Below are positions 39,037-54,990 of a stretch of DNA of 64,000 nucleotides, in pieces; position 1 is the first letter of the stretch; each line of letters begins with the position of its first letter. Source of the stretch: Dipetalonema caudispina (Eukaryota; Nematoda; Chromadorea; Rhabditida; Onchocercidae); assembly GCA_013365325.1 (NCBI GenBank), contig JABVXV010000075.1, positions 1 to 64,000 on the forward strand. The letters are read 5' to 3'. Position numbers and translations under genes: made by a program. The notes beneath the pieces are model-generated. The model worked only from the letters and a program-made list of their open reading frames with translations. It was not told the DNA's origin and made no database searches.

Positions 39037-42000
39037 CTGAAATGGTCGGGATGAGTGACTACCTGTCATGCATGACAGCAACTAACACTGAAATTACCTT
39101 TAATGTGTTCGACAATAGCACAATGACGAGAGTAGAAGATCGAGTGAACCTGGAGGACGGAAAAGATGAATTATGGGCAATTCCAACAAAGTATGGTGAT
39201 TTTCGATCTTGACATTCTATGAAGTCATGAAAATAAATACAAATTTTACTCTATTAAAGATTAATGAGGAAATATCGCTATAGTTATCCACTCTGTATCA
39301 GAGGCAAATGTTCTTATCATTTTTGATAACACAGGTTTAATTTATTTGGGCAGAAATAGCATAGGTAATATGCATGCAGCAAGATTTTAGGTTCATATTG
39401 AAGGGATTGCAGAAAAACGCACTGTTGAACAATAATTTTGACCTTTGAAATTGAAGAAATCTGGAACTGTCATTGTAACTATAAAAATGACCATTACAGT
39501 ATCAATCATTATAATAAAATCTAGCATGAAAACTAGGCCATTAGCCTCACAAAGTCCAGAATATAGCTTTTAGATCTCAGGAAATGTGTTTGTACATTCG
39601 GCTGTTACTTTACGAATTGGAAGCTGAATGCCAGTTGATGTGCCCAAGCAGTTCTAGAGGTAACTGTCATTCGGAAATAATTGCAGCATGAATCAAGCTT
39701 ACTGATGTCAAACAATCACAATAATCAAATATTCACGTAGCGAACGAAGTACTTATCTCTGCAGTGGAAAAATTGCTACGAAATGATATTGTAGAGAAAG
39801 AAAATGGAATTTTGTTTACTTCATCCTTTTCATTGCTATCAGAGCAGAGTGTATCAACATTCTTCCATCTATGACACTATACAATCTAGCGAAGTTGCCA
39901 TTTTCTGTGCTTCCTAGCAAATATTGTAATCATTTCCATCTCTCATATAATTATTTCCACCTTCAAATATTTCACATTAAAAGCTTCCCAATCACCGAAA
40001 AACCCGACAGTTATCTACTATTTCCTAAGCATTACTTAAACCATAAAATTAGTGAAACATAGAGAATGGTTTAAGAATGAATAATGTTGGTGAGAAGGAA
40101 ACAAATATTTGTAAAATTAGGCAGGCAGAAGTAATAGATACTTTCATCGGAAACTGTTACTTTTATATTTATCACATGATGTGTCTCTTTTCTTTAGTGA
40201 TTAATAACTGACGTCCTGAGAAGAGACATCTCATTTCTTGAACATAAAAGTTTATGAAAACAACTAAGATATCCATATCGCTAGATTTAAACACCTTTGA
40301 ACCATTGGTAAGAGAACCTAATAAAGAGATTTTATTCAACCGAAATTGGATTTATCATGCCGTCGAAAATGTTACCTGTCATTTCACTCGTCTATTTCCA
40401 AGCATGCTATCCAACTTCATTCGGAAAGTAAAAGCTCAGGTTTACAAGATAATACCAGATATCAATGAAAACTCGTCATCCACGTACAAGCTTATCACTG
40501 CTAGGGTGTCCCGCGTTATCAGTAATCACTAAATGACTTTTATTTCCGTTCAAATTCCCACTGGTTAGAACTCTACCGGTTAACAAGCAGCAAATATAAT
40601 TAATTTAGTCCAGACAATAATAAAGTTTAGACCAAATCGAAACTATTGGTAAGATCGCTAATCATAGTGTTCTATATGCTGTAAAAAGGTACAATCTTTA
40701 CATCTTATAGTGAGAAAAGCGCGAAAACAACCATCAGTGCAAGGAACAAAGAATTGCCTTCTAATGAGGTCATAGGTCCTTCCGATGCTCCACTGCAACT
40801 CATTGAGGCTTGTGAAACTGCTGAAGAAGTGGGCCGGTTCATTAATTTCTTCGCACCTCTTCGCAGCAGCAATTGTTTCATTTCTTCACATAAATAACGA
40901 AAAGTAGTTCCTAAAGATTATTCCAGTTTCTACAATGATTACCATGATTATATGGTATCTATAAATTCAAAATACATTGGTGTGTGAGGGACTGGATTGG
41001 ACAAGCTTTCGTAGATATAAACTAAACGTGGTAAGGAGCGAACTGCATGGGCGAAGAGGGATCCTTGGTACTGGATGCAACAGTCGATCAACACCATATT
41101 GCCCGGAATATCAGAAGATTGGAAACCAATGTGCAGTCAAAATAAATGTTTCACATAATTTTTCCCATTGCAAAATTACCTGCGCCAAGGTCTTCAATGC
41201 TCAAAGTTCTTTCCTCTTTTTTTCGGGAGAATATGTAAACTTTCTCAAAAAGAATATCAGTTCTTTTCTAATAAGCTTATTTTATCCTTTAGACCCCGAT
41301 TTTAACATTTCAAACTGTTTTCGTGTACCACTTCCAAAAAACCAAGCCGTATTTCGACATTTTCAAATGCTACTTCACCTTCCTGCATAACATCCAACCA
41401 CTACGTCCCATTATGACGTAGGAATTAATGACTTTGAGATATTTATATCATAGTTTTGTTCCGACCATTTAAGTAAGCTGTATAACTGTAAGTAAGTTGT
41501 AAGGTTTTTCACGGTAAAATAAGTAGTGTACTGCTAATAACATAACCAGTTCGTGAAATTTAACGTTAGGATAGCAAAAGAATTTCTGAAAGCAATTTGT
41601 AGGACGTAATAGGGAAGTTCCGAAAGCCTTAACTAATTAGGTATGACCCATTAAATGCCAATTCCAATATCTCAAAGTTATCAAAAAAAGAAAAGAAAAC
41701 GAATGTGTCGATAGTCCGGACGAGAAATTGGTGACAAATATGATTTACAATAATTGGAAGTTCCTCAAAATACACTCTATGTGCTTAGCGCTGAAAGAGG
41801 ATCAAAAGCGAGTTTAAATTTCACGAATTTTAGAAGATATTATGAAAACTTTGACAATACTCCCTACTATGCTGAAATGGTCAAAAAATCCGTTCGATAT
41901 TCATTTTTTACACTCCTAAAAATGAAATGTCCGGGAAACGAAGAATGGACGTTCTGCACGTAAGCCAACTTGCAAAAGTGCATAAATTAGCTGCAGCAAT

Positions 42001-42422
42001 TTTGGCGAAGGACAATATCTGTTACGTAATCACCGTAGAAAATGCATGAATTCTGCAGAAAAATGTTTTCCAGATGATAATGACAACTTTATTGATAACA
42101 AACGGATTATGCTCTTTCTTATACAGATTTAACCCGTTTCATTTAATAACATAAATTGCAGTTCGAGAAAAAGAAATAACAGGAATCCAGGAAAGATTCA
42201 GCAACATTACATGAGGATGGGAAACCGGCAATTCCTTTAGATTCAACCAGCGATTTCAATGACCGCAATAACCATTGGAAGGGTACTCGTTTTCAGAACC
42301 ATCGGGACTCAAAATACTAATCAATAACACTGAGGACTGACCGTTGAATCTTTGTTGACAGATCTGCCTTTCTGTCCCTCGGACTGCTCATGTTGACTGC
42401 AAGGTAAATGCGTATTTTTTCT
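39037..42422. other. Stretch of broken open frames, no gene supported
   Basis: Plus-strand frames at 40254-40532 (92 codons), 40700-40885 (acidic piece containing DAPLQLIEACETAEEVGRF), 40977-41390 (137 codons, among the longest in the window) and 41754-41963 (69 codons) lie close together. Their composition is less random than that of the surrounding DNA and several cysteines are present. No start, stop and splice combination joins them and I recognise no motif. They may be a decayed gene or a fragment of a mobile element related to the one at 46.5 kb. TMEM129 ends convergently at 42423. Confidence 0.35.
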
Positions 42423-45400
42423 CTATGAATTCCTAGTCGTATTTAAAAACGCAACATCAAGAACGCAGAATGTCGCTCGACATGTTGGGCACTGAGCTTT
42501 GCCAGGCATCCACAATTCCGGACGATGTGGATCTTGCTTAGATGCAAAAATAAGTCCCATACATGTGTCACACCTGCAAAGATACATGTGTACACAGAAT
42601 TATCTCTCGAAAATTGAAATGTGAACATGACAAAAATTTGAAATACAGAGGTAAGTAACTTATTCACCAATCCGATGGTTAAATGACTTTCAAATGAGTT
42701 ACGAAAGAAATACCGCAGCGCATACCACATAGGCCTGCAATAGCATTGCGTGCAACGGGGTCTAGGTCTTTCTGCATCCATATCATCCTGAACATCATTC
42801 AAACACCGTCTCCATAATTTGACATTCGACAGTTCAGTAGAACAGCCCAAACATGGCTCGAGACGCTAAAAAAAACAGTGCGCCGATAACAGTAAGCAAA
42901 TCCGAAAATGTTTAAATATCAACGAAAATTTCACTGAGTGCACTCGTATTTTGAAGCGCTGAAGGCTGAACACTTCAACGGAGAACAAAGGATGAATTAA
43001 AGATGAACAATACCGCTGAAGTTCCCCAACAGTTAAACAAGGAATAGAAGACAAAACGAACAATTTTACTGAAACTAACAATTTATAAGGCTATCTTCTT
43101 TTTGAATTCAAAAAGTAAACAGCATCATTTATAATCATAAATACATCATCAATTGTAGATTTTGGTCACTCAAGTCAGAAGACCCGAGAAAACAAGCTTG
43201 AAAGTCTTCGGTCTGAGTATCTGGCAGGTCATGCTTACTTTAAAAGGGATAACTTACTAAGTTATACGGGTTCCACTTCTTCCTACACTAATGATACCCT
43301 GCCTCACCCGTCACTGTGGTCGTTTACATCCGCACATCAGATTACAAAACGAGACCTGTCAAACTATAATAGCCATTACTTAATATAACCGATAACGGAT
43401 AAAGAAGAGTGAGTCATTAAAACCAGTAAAATAATGATTTAACACTTTTGCAAAGATTACTTCGACTCAAACCTTAATTACGAGTTAAATATAGAAATAT
43501 CCGACCAAAAATTTGTTATTCCCTGACCGCTTCAATCAGAATAACCTTGGTCCAGAACGCTCTTCACTAGTAGAACGATATCTAATACTTGAACTATTAT
43601 TTCTTATAATGACCAAAGCTGACTTCCGGCTCGTCATAGTCATATTTCGGATTCAACGCAATTTGTTGTGTGAATGCTTCAACGAAACGCTCATTAAGTG
43701 ATTGCTTCAAGACTATTTCTCGAGCCATGGCAATAGGTTTGTCTAACTTGTTGCGTAGATCACGGAATGATTCTGCACGCACTCTGAAAATGACAATATC
43801 ATTAGAGTTAAATTGTATGGAACAATGATAAACAGCATATCATTTCCTTCCATCATTAGTGACGGATGAATAAACAGAAAACGAAAAAAGAGAAAGTTGC
43901 AGGTGAAGTAACTAATCGGCACACCTGATGATAAATGGTTCGAAACGTTGTGTTGTACTCTTTACGTATATGCTGATAAACTGCGCCGAACCACCGCTTT
44001 GCATATGATGAGAAATCTACATACAGGACTGGTTTCACTTATAAAGAAAACAATGAAAACGAACATAAAAAACTAACCCCATGCTCAAGGCATGTAAACA
44101 AAAGTCATTTCATCTTTTTATATTACATAAGTCGAATTAGTAAATCAATACGATCCAGTTGAAGAAAAGCAAGGTAAGTGACGACATCACGAAGAAAGTG
44201 AACACAAAACAGCAAAGAAAGAGAAAGACAAATAACGAGTAATACCGGATGTTCGTCAGCTCTTATGGCTTCCAGTGATACATCACTCACTTGAGCACAA
44301 GTCAATGTATAGTTCGTGATATTCAAAATCCACGAAGATGTCATCACAACACGATCTATACCTACAGAACAAACTATGTCCTTACTAAAATGGATAATTG
44401 AAACTGGAAAATAAACTTAATAAAACTAAAGTTCGAAAACTTAAATAAACATAAGTCAAACGAACCTAGAAATGATCAAGAGCACTGAAGGTATGTTAAA
44501 TACCATTAATGAACAATGAAGTAGAAGAAGGAGATACAAACCTGTTAGAGTGATACTTAACGTCTCTAACATATTACGATACTCTGTGTTGATTGATTCG
44601 GCCACTTCTTGCCAACTGCTACCATTACTGCCAAGATAGCGTTTCAAACAGTGCACAGTTGGATGTTCATCAAATCTATTCCACCAATGACACAACATTA
44701 TGAAAGCGGCGACTAGAAGTCACTCCAAAAGATAAAAAAGCGAATATGGAATTATAAAAGAGTAAAGACATAACAAGCACAATGCTAATTTAACCGAGAT
44801 GAGATGAAAGAGCTGGGCTTGAATCCCAAACCGGCGATCCGTTGCTTACCACATAGATTTTATATCGCATACTTCGTCCTCAGAAAAGTAAAATGTTTTG
44901 TTAAGTTAGTAGAGTCATCCAGTGCTGTATAGATACATGGAAGCAAGCGATGAAAGGAGACATTACCTCCAGCAGTGGCGATAGATGCGTAGGCACCAAA
45001 CTGCAAAATGGTTTGTGGCGTAAGAGTAAATATTGTTTCCCGTAAAACCACCGATAAGTAGACGAAGTAAACTGCAAGTGAAACAAATAAACAATGTGAT
45101 TAAATATATGGGCATAAATGGGTACAGACGTGCAAGATGAAGTTCAGTAAAATATGTTCTCAACCTTAACATTTTGCTGGAAGATAAGAACATTATCTTG
45201 AGAATACTGCTTAAACAGGTAGATCAATCAAGCACCGTTTGGCGAAATATTTTTAGCTTACAAATGGACAAACATGCTGATGGTCTCAGTAAAGGAGTCA
45301 GACAATCTGAAATAACAGGAAAGACTTACATAAAGGTGAGCATAAATGTATGAAACGTGTCAATACGGATCTCCTCAAATGATATCCAACAAAATCGTCT

Positions 45401-45543
45401 CGTTCTACACCCAAATATCCAGAAAATAATGTTTGAATAGTAAAACCAGCACGTTGAAACTCCACTGGTGGATATACAATGCACAATGTGAATAACAAAT
45501 GCAATATAGTATGCAGGAGCAGTTCCTGCGATTCCGATGTCAT
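42423..45543 (-). CDS. TMEM129: TMEM129-type ER membrane E3 ubiquitin ligase
   Basis: ER-resident ubiquitin ligase of ER-associated degradation. Eight exons: complement(45330..45543), (44967..45071), (44542..44712), (44230..44361), (43923..44016), (43624..43783), (42726..42865), (42423..42573); 388 residues against about 362 in human. The N-terminus matches the family: TM1 (LHLLFTLCIVYPPVEFQRAG), then TLFSGYLG and HLRRS, with two further hydrophobic segments. Middle: SSWQEVAESINTEYR and SLNERFVEAFTQQIALNPKY. The C-terminus is the all-cysteine RING: C297/C300, C330/C333/C335 (RCTQCYCRPMWC), C340/C343 (CDTCMG) and C367/C370 (CPTCRA). Two junctions were chosen for phase and fit to the family rather than for splice strength: exon 4 to 5 (ATTT|GTCTTT to GTATGTAG|ATTTC) and exon 5 to 6 (CAGGT|GTGCCG). 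The N-terminus follows no obvious presequence and the start is the only ATG in that exon. Downstream is the stretch of broken frames. Confidence 0.92.
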
Positions 45544-46487
45544 ATTCTGAAATTTGAACTTAAATCTGAATTTATATTCCTCAATTTTAGTTAACTTGCG
45601 CTACTTTTATCCTTACTATCACTACTTCACTTTGTCTAAACAATCGTATTGTGCTTGTTCACTTGCAACCAAACATATTTTTCATCTAAAATCGGAAAAA
45701 AAATTAATAAATCGATGTAAAATCATTGATATCTACCAAAATTCTGTTAAAATAAGTAAGGATAATGCAAACAGTTTGCAGAAGAGGTGAAGCTGAGATT
45801 GGAGTTTTCATGCCACTCTAACTGCATGCATTTGATGATAAGTTTCTGATGAGAGGAGGCTTTGGCTGAAGTAGTAAAGGTCAGGTGGGCTAGGCTGCTG
45901 TAGTTTTTGGGATAGTCTGGTGGATGATAAAGCAGTGGCAAGGTGTAATATACATTTCCGTCAAAGTGGGCAAAGAAACTGTGATCAAGGTGCCTGTGTA
46001 TATACAAAGTGGGATAAAGATATTGGATAGTTCTGCACTGTTTCGTGGGACTTCTATCATTGTCAGTTGATATATGTAATTGAATAATGACACATTGTGG
46101 ATCGAAAAACCATAGATTCCGAAATTCTCCAGCATCATCATTGTGAGTCCAACACACACACACACACACACACACACCCACACACACTGTATATTGAGCA
46201 CATTATGTTGTCGCTATAAGATTTGTACTATTACCATTTGTTACTTTTATTTTTAAGGAAGAGAGGTAGAAGAATGATTGACTTTCGGGCCAGATATCTG
46301 TCTATGATTAGAAGAAGCAGGATTTATTGGTGTTTTCAAGACTGGGAAGTCGGTCTGAGTTTAGACTTTACAGGAGGTTTTGGAAGATAGGTATCAAATT
46401 CAGCTCACCCGTTTTTGAATGGAATCATGTTTTATGTATTTTCATCGTTTTCTGCTATTACTTCTTTCACCGGTTTAGTACGATAAA
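45544..46487. other. Spacer between TMEM129 5' end and the retroelement remnant
   Basis: About 0.9 kb containing a CA microsatellite and no convincing exon. Two overlapping minus-strand frames (45747-46187 and 45890-46201) run through the CA array and are artefacts. The 5' LTR of the element, if any survives, would be here, but no repeat pair could be confirmed by eye. Confidence 0.5.
46152..46188. repeat. (CA)n dinucleotide microsatellite
   Basis: A CA/AC run of 37 bases with a single CCC interruption, about 300 bases upstream of the retroelement gag remnant. Confidence 0.95.
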
Positions 46488-48577
46488 AATCCTTCCACGA
46501 GAAACTGATGCCATGAATCGGGAATATGTCAATCAGCTTAATTAAAAGTGCCCAACCAGCACTAGAAAAACTAGAACGACTTCTCGGAGAAATACAACAA
46601 TTGAACTTGTCGCTAATGAATCAACAGCTACCGAAAGTTAGAAATATATCAGATATACAGAGCTCGGAAATGTATTGTCGGAGAAAAATTAGAGCGAGTT
46701 GAACTACATGTTAGTATTCTTAAATCTATCAACAGTAACTAGCTCGACCATATTTAAAGAACTACGAATGCGTAAAAAAGAAAAGAAGGAATCATGTGCG
46801 GAAACGCCAATCAAGAAAACGTATTTTAAGATTATTAAGTCAAGGAAGAGAAATCAAGATAACTTTTAAATTATATAGGAATGATTATAAGTTAGCAATT
46901 CATCGCCGAAGATCAAGATACACAATCCAAAAAGAAAACTTAACTCATCAAAAGGAAACTTCTAAAATAATCACACGAGTAACAGTAAATCTATCACAGT
47001 TATAATTATCGATATTTAATAGTGACCCAGAAATGTGGAGGCAATTTTGGAATAGTTTTGATACTGCAATGTATCTTCAAGCGGTATCAAACATTCAAAA
47101 ACTGAGTGATTTAATGTCCTGTCTAGGAGGAGGCACATGGTTAGCTGTTAAAGGCTATGGTATTGCTTCTCAAAACTATGACGTTATAAGGAAATTTTTA
47201 ATTGAAAACTTGGAAGAAGCATCTATTATTAAAAAATTGTTGTATGCCGAATTACAATCTATCAGACGAAATGATCTAGACTGAAAAGCAACAGTAGAAG
47301 CAATCGGCAGAAATCAGGGATATTGTAACACCAAAACCATTATAGAAAATAAGCTATCAGGTTGGATATTAGGTAAAGTTTGTCAACGAAAGAGAAAGTA
47401 AGAATCATGGTCGACAAATTCCGACAATTCTTAGGAGAATCGGTCCAAATAAATGAAGAAGTAGCTTGAAGTCAATCACTTAATATGAAAAGGAAGCAAT
47501 AGAATTCAGGCTAAGACAGAAACAATATGCCATTAAAAGAGAAACTTTATCTCAAACTACAATTACAACAATCCAAAAATTCAAAACAAATAAGGTAACT
47601 ACAAATTTAAGTAAGAAACTCAAAGATAGTAGGAAAAAAAGAACATGGGCCTTTTGCGATAACGACTACTGGGATGATGAATGTTAAGCTTATTCCATCC
47701 TCAAGAAATGTTTGAGAGGAAATAATGATTGCCTTGGCTTTCTCAGGGAAAGGCGTACAGCCAATGATTGCAACAGAAGGAAGCACAAATGTTTCCACCG
47801 CAAAAGTCCTCACAATAGTGTATTGTGCTATTCTAAATATTGTGTATAAACTACTGGACCAAGCAAAGAAGAAACAAATTCAACAATTTTAATCAATTCG
47901 ACAACTCAACAAAGGTAAGGATGTTTTACTTTTATATAAGGAAGTCGAAGTAATCATTTCAAACATGCCAGAACTTCAGAAGAAGTTTTGACATTATTTG
48001 ATATTGTTCGTAATTATCCTTTACATCAAAAGAATTAGCAAATCGGTTGGAATTAGAAATAATTAAAAGAGAAGGGATGGAAATTACCTCATTTGGTGAT
48101 AAGACTCCGAGATCATATTTTATTATTAAAGTAGAAATCGGAGTAAGAACCGTAGGATCAGCAATTATAACCCTTGAACTTAATATGCTAGATTATTTGA
48201 CAAATAAACTACAAGTAATCAAGTTAAACTATTACGACTTGCCACTTATGATAAGTCAAGACGAGCTAGATTTCTGTCAAAATTGATACTGGTGTAACCA
48301 AAAGATGGGTAGAAACAAAGGAAGGAGTCTTTCTGGAGAGAAATAAATCTAGAAGAATTGCCAAGGCAGTTGGAAAACAAATTCTCTAAAGCTACTGATT
48401 AATGGCTGAATGATCAGAAGTTATAAAAAATTGGAAATTGATCGCTATTGGTGTAATTATTTCAATGTTATCAGTCGTACTAATTGTTATCAAACTAAAA
48501 TTTGATTTGATTCAGTCTATTTTCTGTCCTTCATATATTAAGATTCCAAATAGAGAGTTACCAACACTATGGAAGTA
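46488..48577 (+). mobile_element. Decayed BEL/Pao LTR retrotransposon remnant, most of pol missing
   Basis: Plus-strand coding relics in the order expected for a Pao-type element. (1) A gag N-terminus from about 46505 (MNREYVNQL) with several stops. (2) An open gag core at 47033-47284 with WRQFWNSFDTAMYL, QKLSDLMSCL, YGIASQNYDVI and AELQSIRRNDLD, the pattern of the Pao gag domain. (3) A cysteine/histidine piece at about 47640-47845 (FCDNDYWDDEC, then CFHRKSPHNSVLC), resembling the zinc-knuckle region but broken by a stop after DEC. (4) A protease-region relic at 48047-48286 (GMEITSFGDK, NMLDYLTNKLQVIKL). (5) Directly after it a different piece at about 48288-48389 (TKRWVETKEGVFLERNKSRR), then one hydrophobic segment and a basic tail ending at a stop at about 48577, as at the end of an envelope-like or C-terminal product. 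Reverse transcriptase, RNase H and integrase are absent. Stops and frameshifts show it is inactive. LTRs were not delimited. Confidence 0.8.
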
Positions 48578-52932
<4,355 letters not shown>

Positions 52933-54990
52933 ATACTCATGTCGAAGTGGAATAATTGTACACCCATATACTACCATATTTCTGTCTACTCAGCCAAAGT
53001 TTTTGATTTACGTTTTTTGTAACTACTTTTTACTTTGGCGTAACTGTTTTTATCAGTGGCTGAACTACTGTTTTAGACAACCGTCTCTTTCTTGCCATCA
53101 CGAAATAAGTATTTCAATAAGTCGTCAGGATTCTCGAGTTTTGGTATCTTTCTATAATTGTCGAGTTCACTGAATGGTCAGGAAAATGTTAGTCGTCTCT
53201 ATTCGGCATTTGAATCGGGAAATTGAGTGCAAAGCAGTTCATCATATAAGGCATACTCTGTTTGTTCAGACTCGACTTTTTTTCCTATATTTCTGCAGTT
53301 TCATTGACGTGTCCAGTAGTCATTATCGAACACCCGATTTTTACGTGCATATTGAATCTTAGAGTACAAGATGTATATCTGTCGCTCCTTCACTTGAGGA
53401 GAAAATCGATATTGCAGCACTGCCGCAGGGAATTGAGATGTTGATCCATGATCACTTCAGGGTTGAACTGGATCTCTTCACATTGACTTTCTTCGACTTT
53501 CTCGGACACGTCAACTCAGTGTACTATTTATTGGATGTGATGCATCCTTAAGACTTTGGTATGCACCTTAGCCTCTGCACTTTTTTTTTTGTGATTGACC
53601 TCAGTTACCAAAACTATTGTCATACTGCCAGTTTTTTCTGTTGATACGTTTTTAATCAGTGATGGAGGAACAACATTCTTTTATGCGTAGTGAATAATTG
53701 TAACTATTTTATACATGAAATTTTAAAAACAAGATATCGGCACAGTCGCTTGGGTTGCAATTCTGATGTATATGAAGAATGTTCGACTGTATTCCATAAA
53801 TTAAAATCAGAGATACTTGACTTGGAAGCACACTGATCCATGTTGCAATGTTCATTTTCCAGAAAATAGCAAACACTGAGTGGGAAATCTCTAACTAACC
53901 AAATGGTGAGGAGGATGTCTGGGATGTCAGCAAGATTTAAAAGTCGAGGATAGATATGATAACATATTGTCTAATGTGAAAAATTCGAGGGGTCACATAT
54001 TCGTGGCGGGTGTAAAGGTTTATGAAGGACAATTTCTTTGTCTCGAAACATCAAACAATGTTACAAAAACTAGTACTGTCCGAGCTACACAGCTGCTTCA
54101 AAAGTCCAAAGAATCGACATATGTATTTATTTTTAAAATAAACGATAAAAAATAATCCAAATATGGGAAGACATAACAACACAGGTACTCCTGGAACTAA
54201 ATCTGTGTACAGATACCTGAGCTAATAAAGGGCCAAGCCTAGCTTGACGATTTCAAACTTTACAAGCAGTACATTTTAGATGGCCATTACGACGCAGTCT
54301 ACCGCTCTAGTTTTCTTCAAAACTAAAAAAACCATCTAAGAATCGCGGAATGCACAATTACGAAGGAACCTGCTTTTCAGAAAATACGTGAAGAAACCAG
54401 ATCTCTAACCTTCCTAAGTTAGCTCTCTCTCTGTGGCTTTGCTGCTAGGATGGCGTAAAGTATCACAAGTGCTGAAGAAAATCCGAACACAACATAAGCT
54501 ACATGCTACGTGTATCAGACACAATAAGATATAAGATACATGTAATAGTTTTAACAAGTGCTTATAAACTACCCTGTCAGCCAAAACTGTTAAAGTGATT
54601 GAGCGAAATTCGAAAGAAAATGTTGAATATGCAATACCACCAAGGAGGGTAACGAATTACGGTTATATGTTTCAAAAATTTTAAGCCTAGAACCAAATTT
54701 CTGATTGTGGGAATTAAAAACATCATTTCACCGCCATTTTCACGGTTTTCGGCTGCGGACCAGAATATCAGCGATGACGGCAGTTTTCTTGCAAATAAAT
54801 ACTGAATTAGACAAGGTATATAAATGGTGTATTTTAACCTTAATACTAGGAACTTTTTTGTCCACATATATATATATATATATATAAGGGAGACCGAGTA
54901 GGGTTTTCTCGCATATGCACTTTGTTTGTTTGAAACATTTGAACCACTGATCTAAAAAAAGAAAAGACAGCAAACATTCAATGAGTTCTG
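52933..54990. other. Intergenic region between convergent H3.3 and RING1-type genes
   Basis: About 2 kb holding both presumed 3' UTRs. Short frames (for example 53967-54155, plus) have no recognisable motif. A TA dinucleotide run lies at 54866-54887. Confidence 0.5.
54866..54887. repeat. (TA)n dinucleotide run
   Basis: A 22-base alternating TA run about 100 bases downstream of the RING1-type stop codon, within its presumed 3' UTR. Confidence 0.9.

Noticed and set aside
44800..44860. GGTTTGGGATTCAAGCCC on the minus strand, reminiscent of a tRNA T-arm
   Set aside because: No matching acceptor stem, D-arm or anticodon arm could be placed around it, and it lies in an intron of TMEM129.
45747..46201. 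Two long overlapping minus-strand frames (146 and 103 codons)
   Set aside because: Both run through the CA microsatellite, which lacks stops in these frames; the sequence after it shows no family signal and the start is artificial.
53967..54155. 62-codon plus-strand frame between H3.3 and the RING1-type gene
   Set aside because: No conserved motif, in-frame upstream support or splice signal; it lies in probable 3' UTR sequence.
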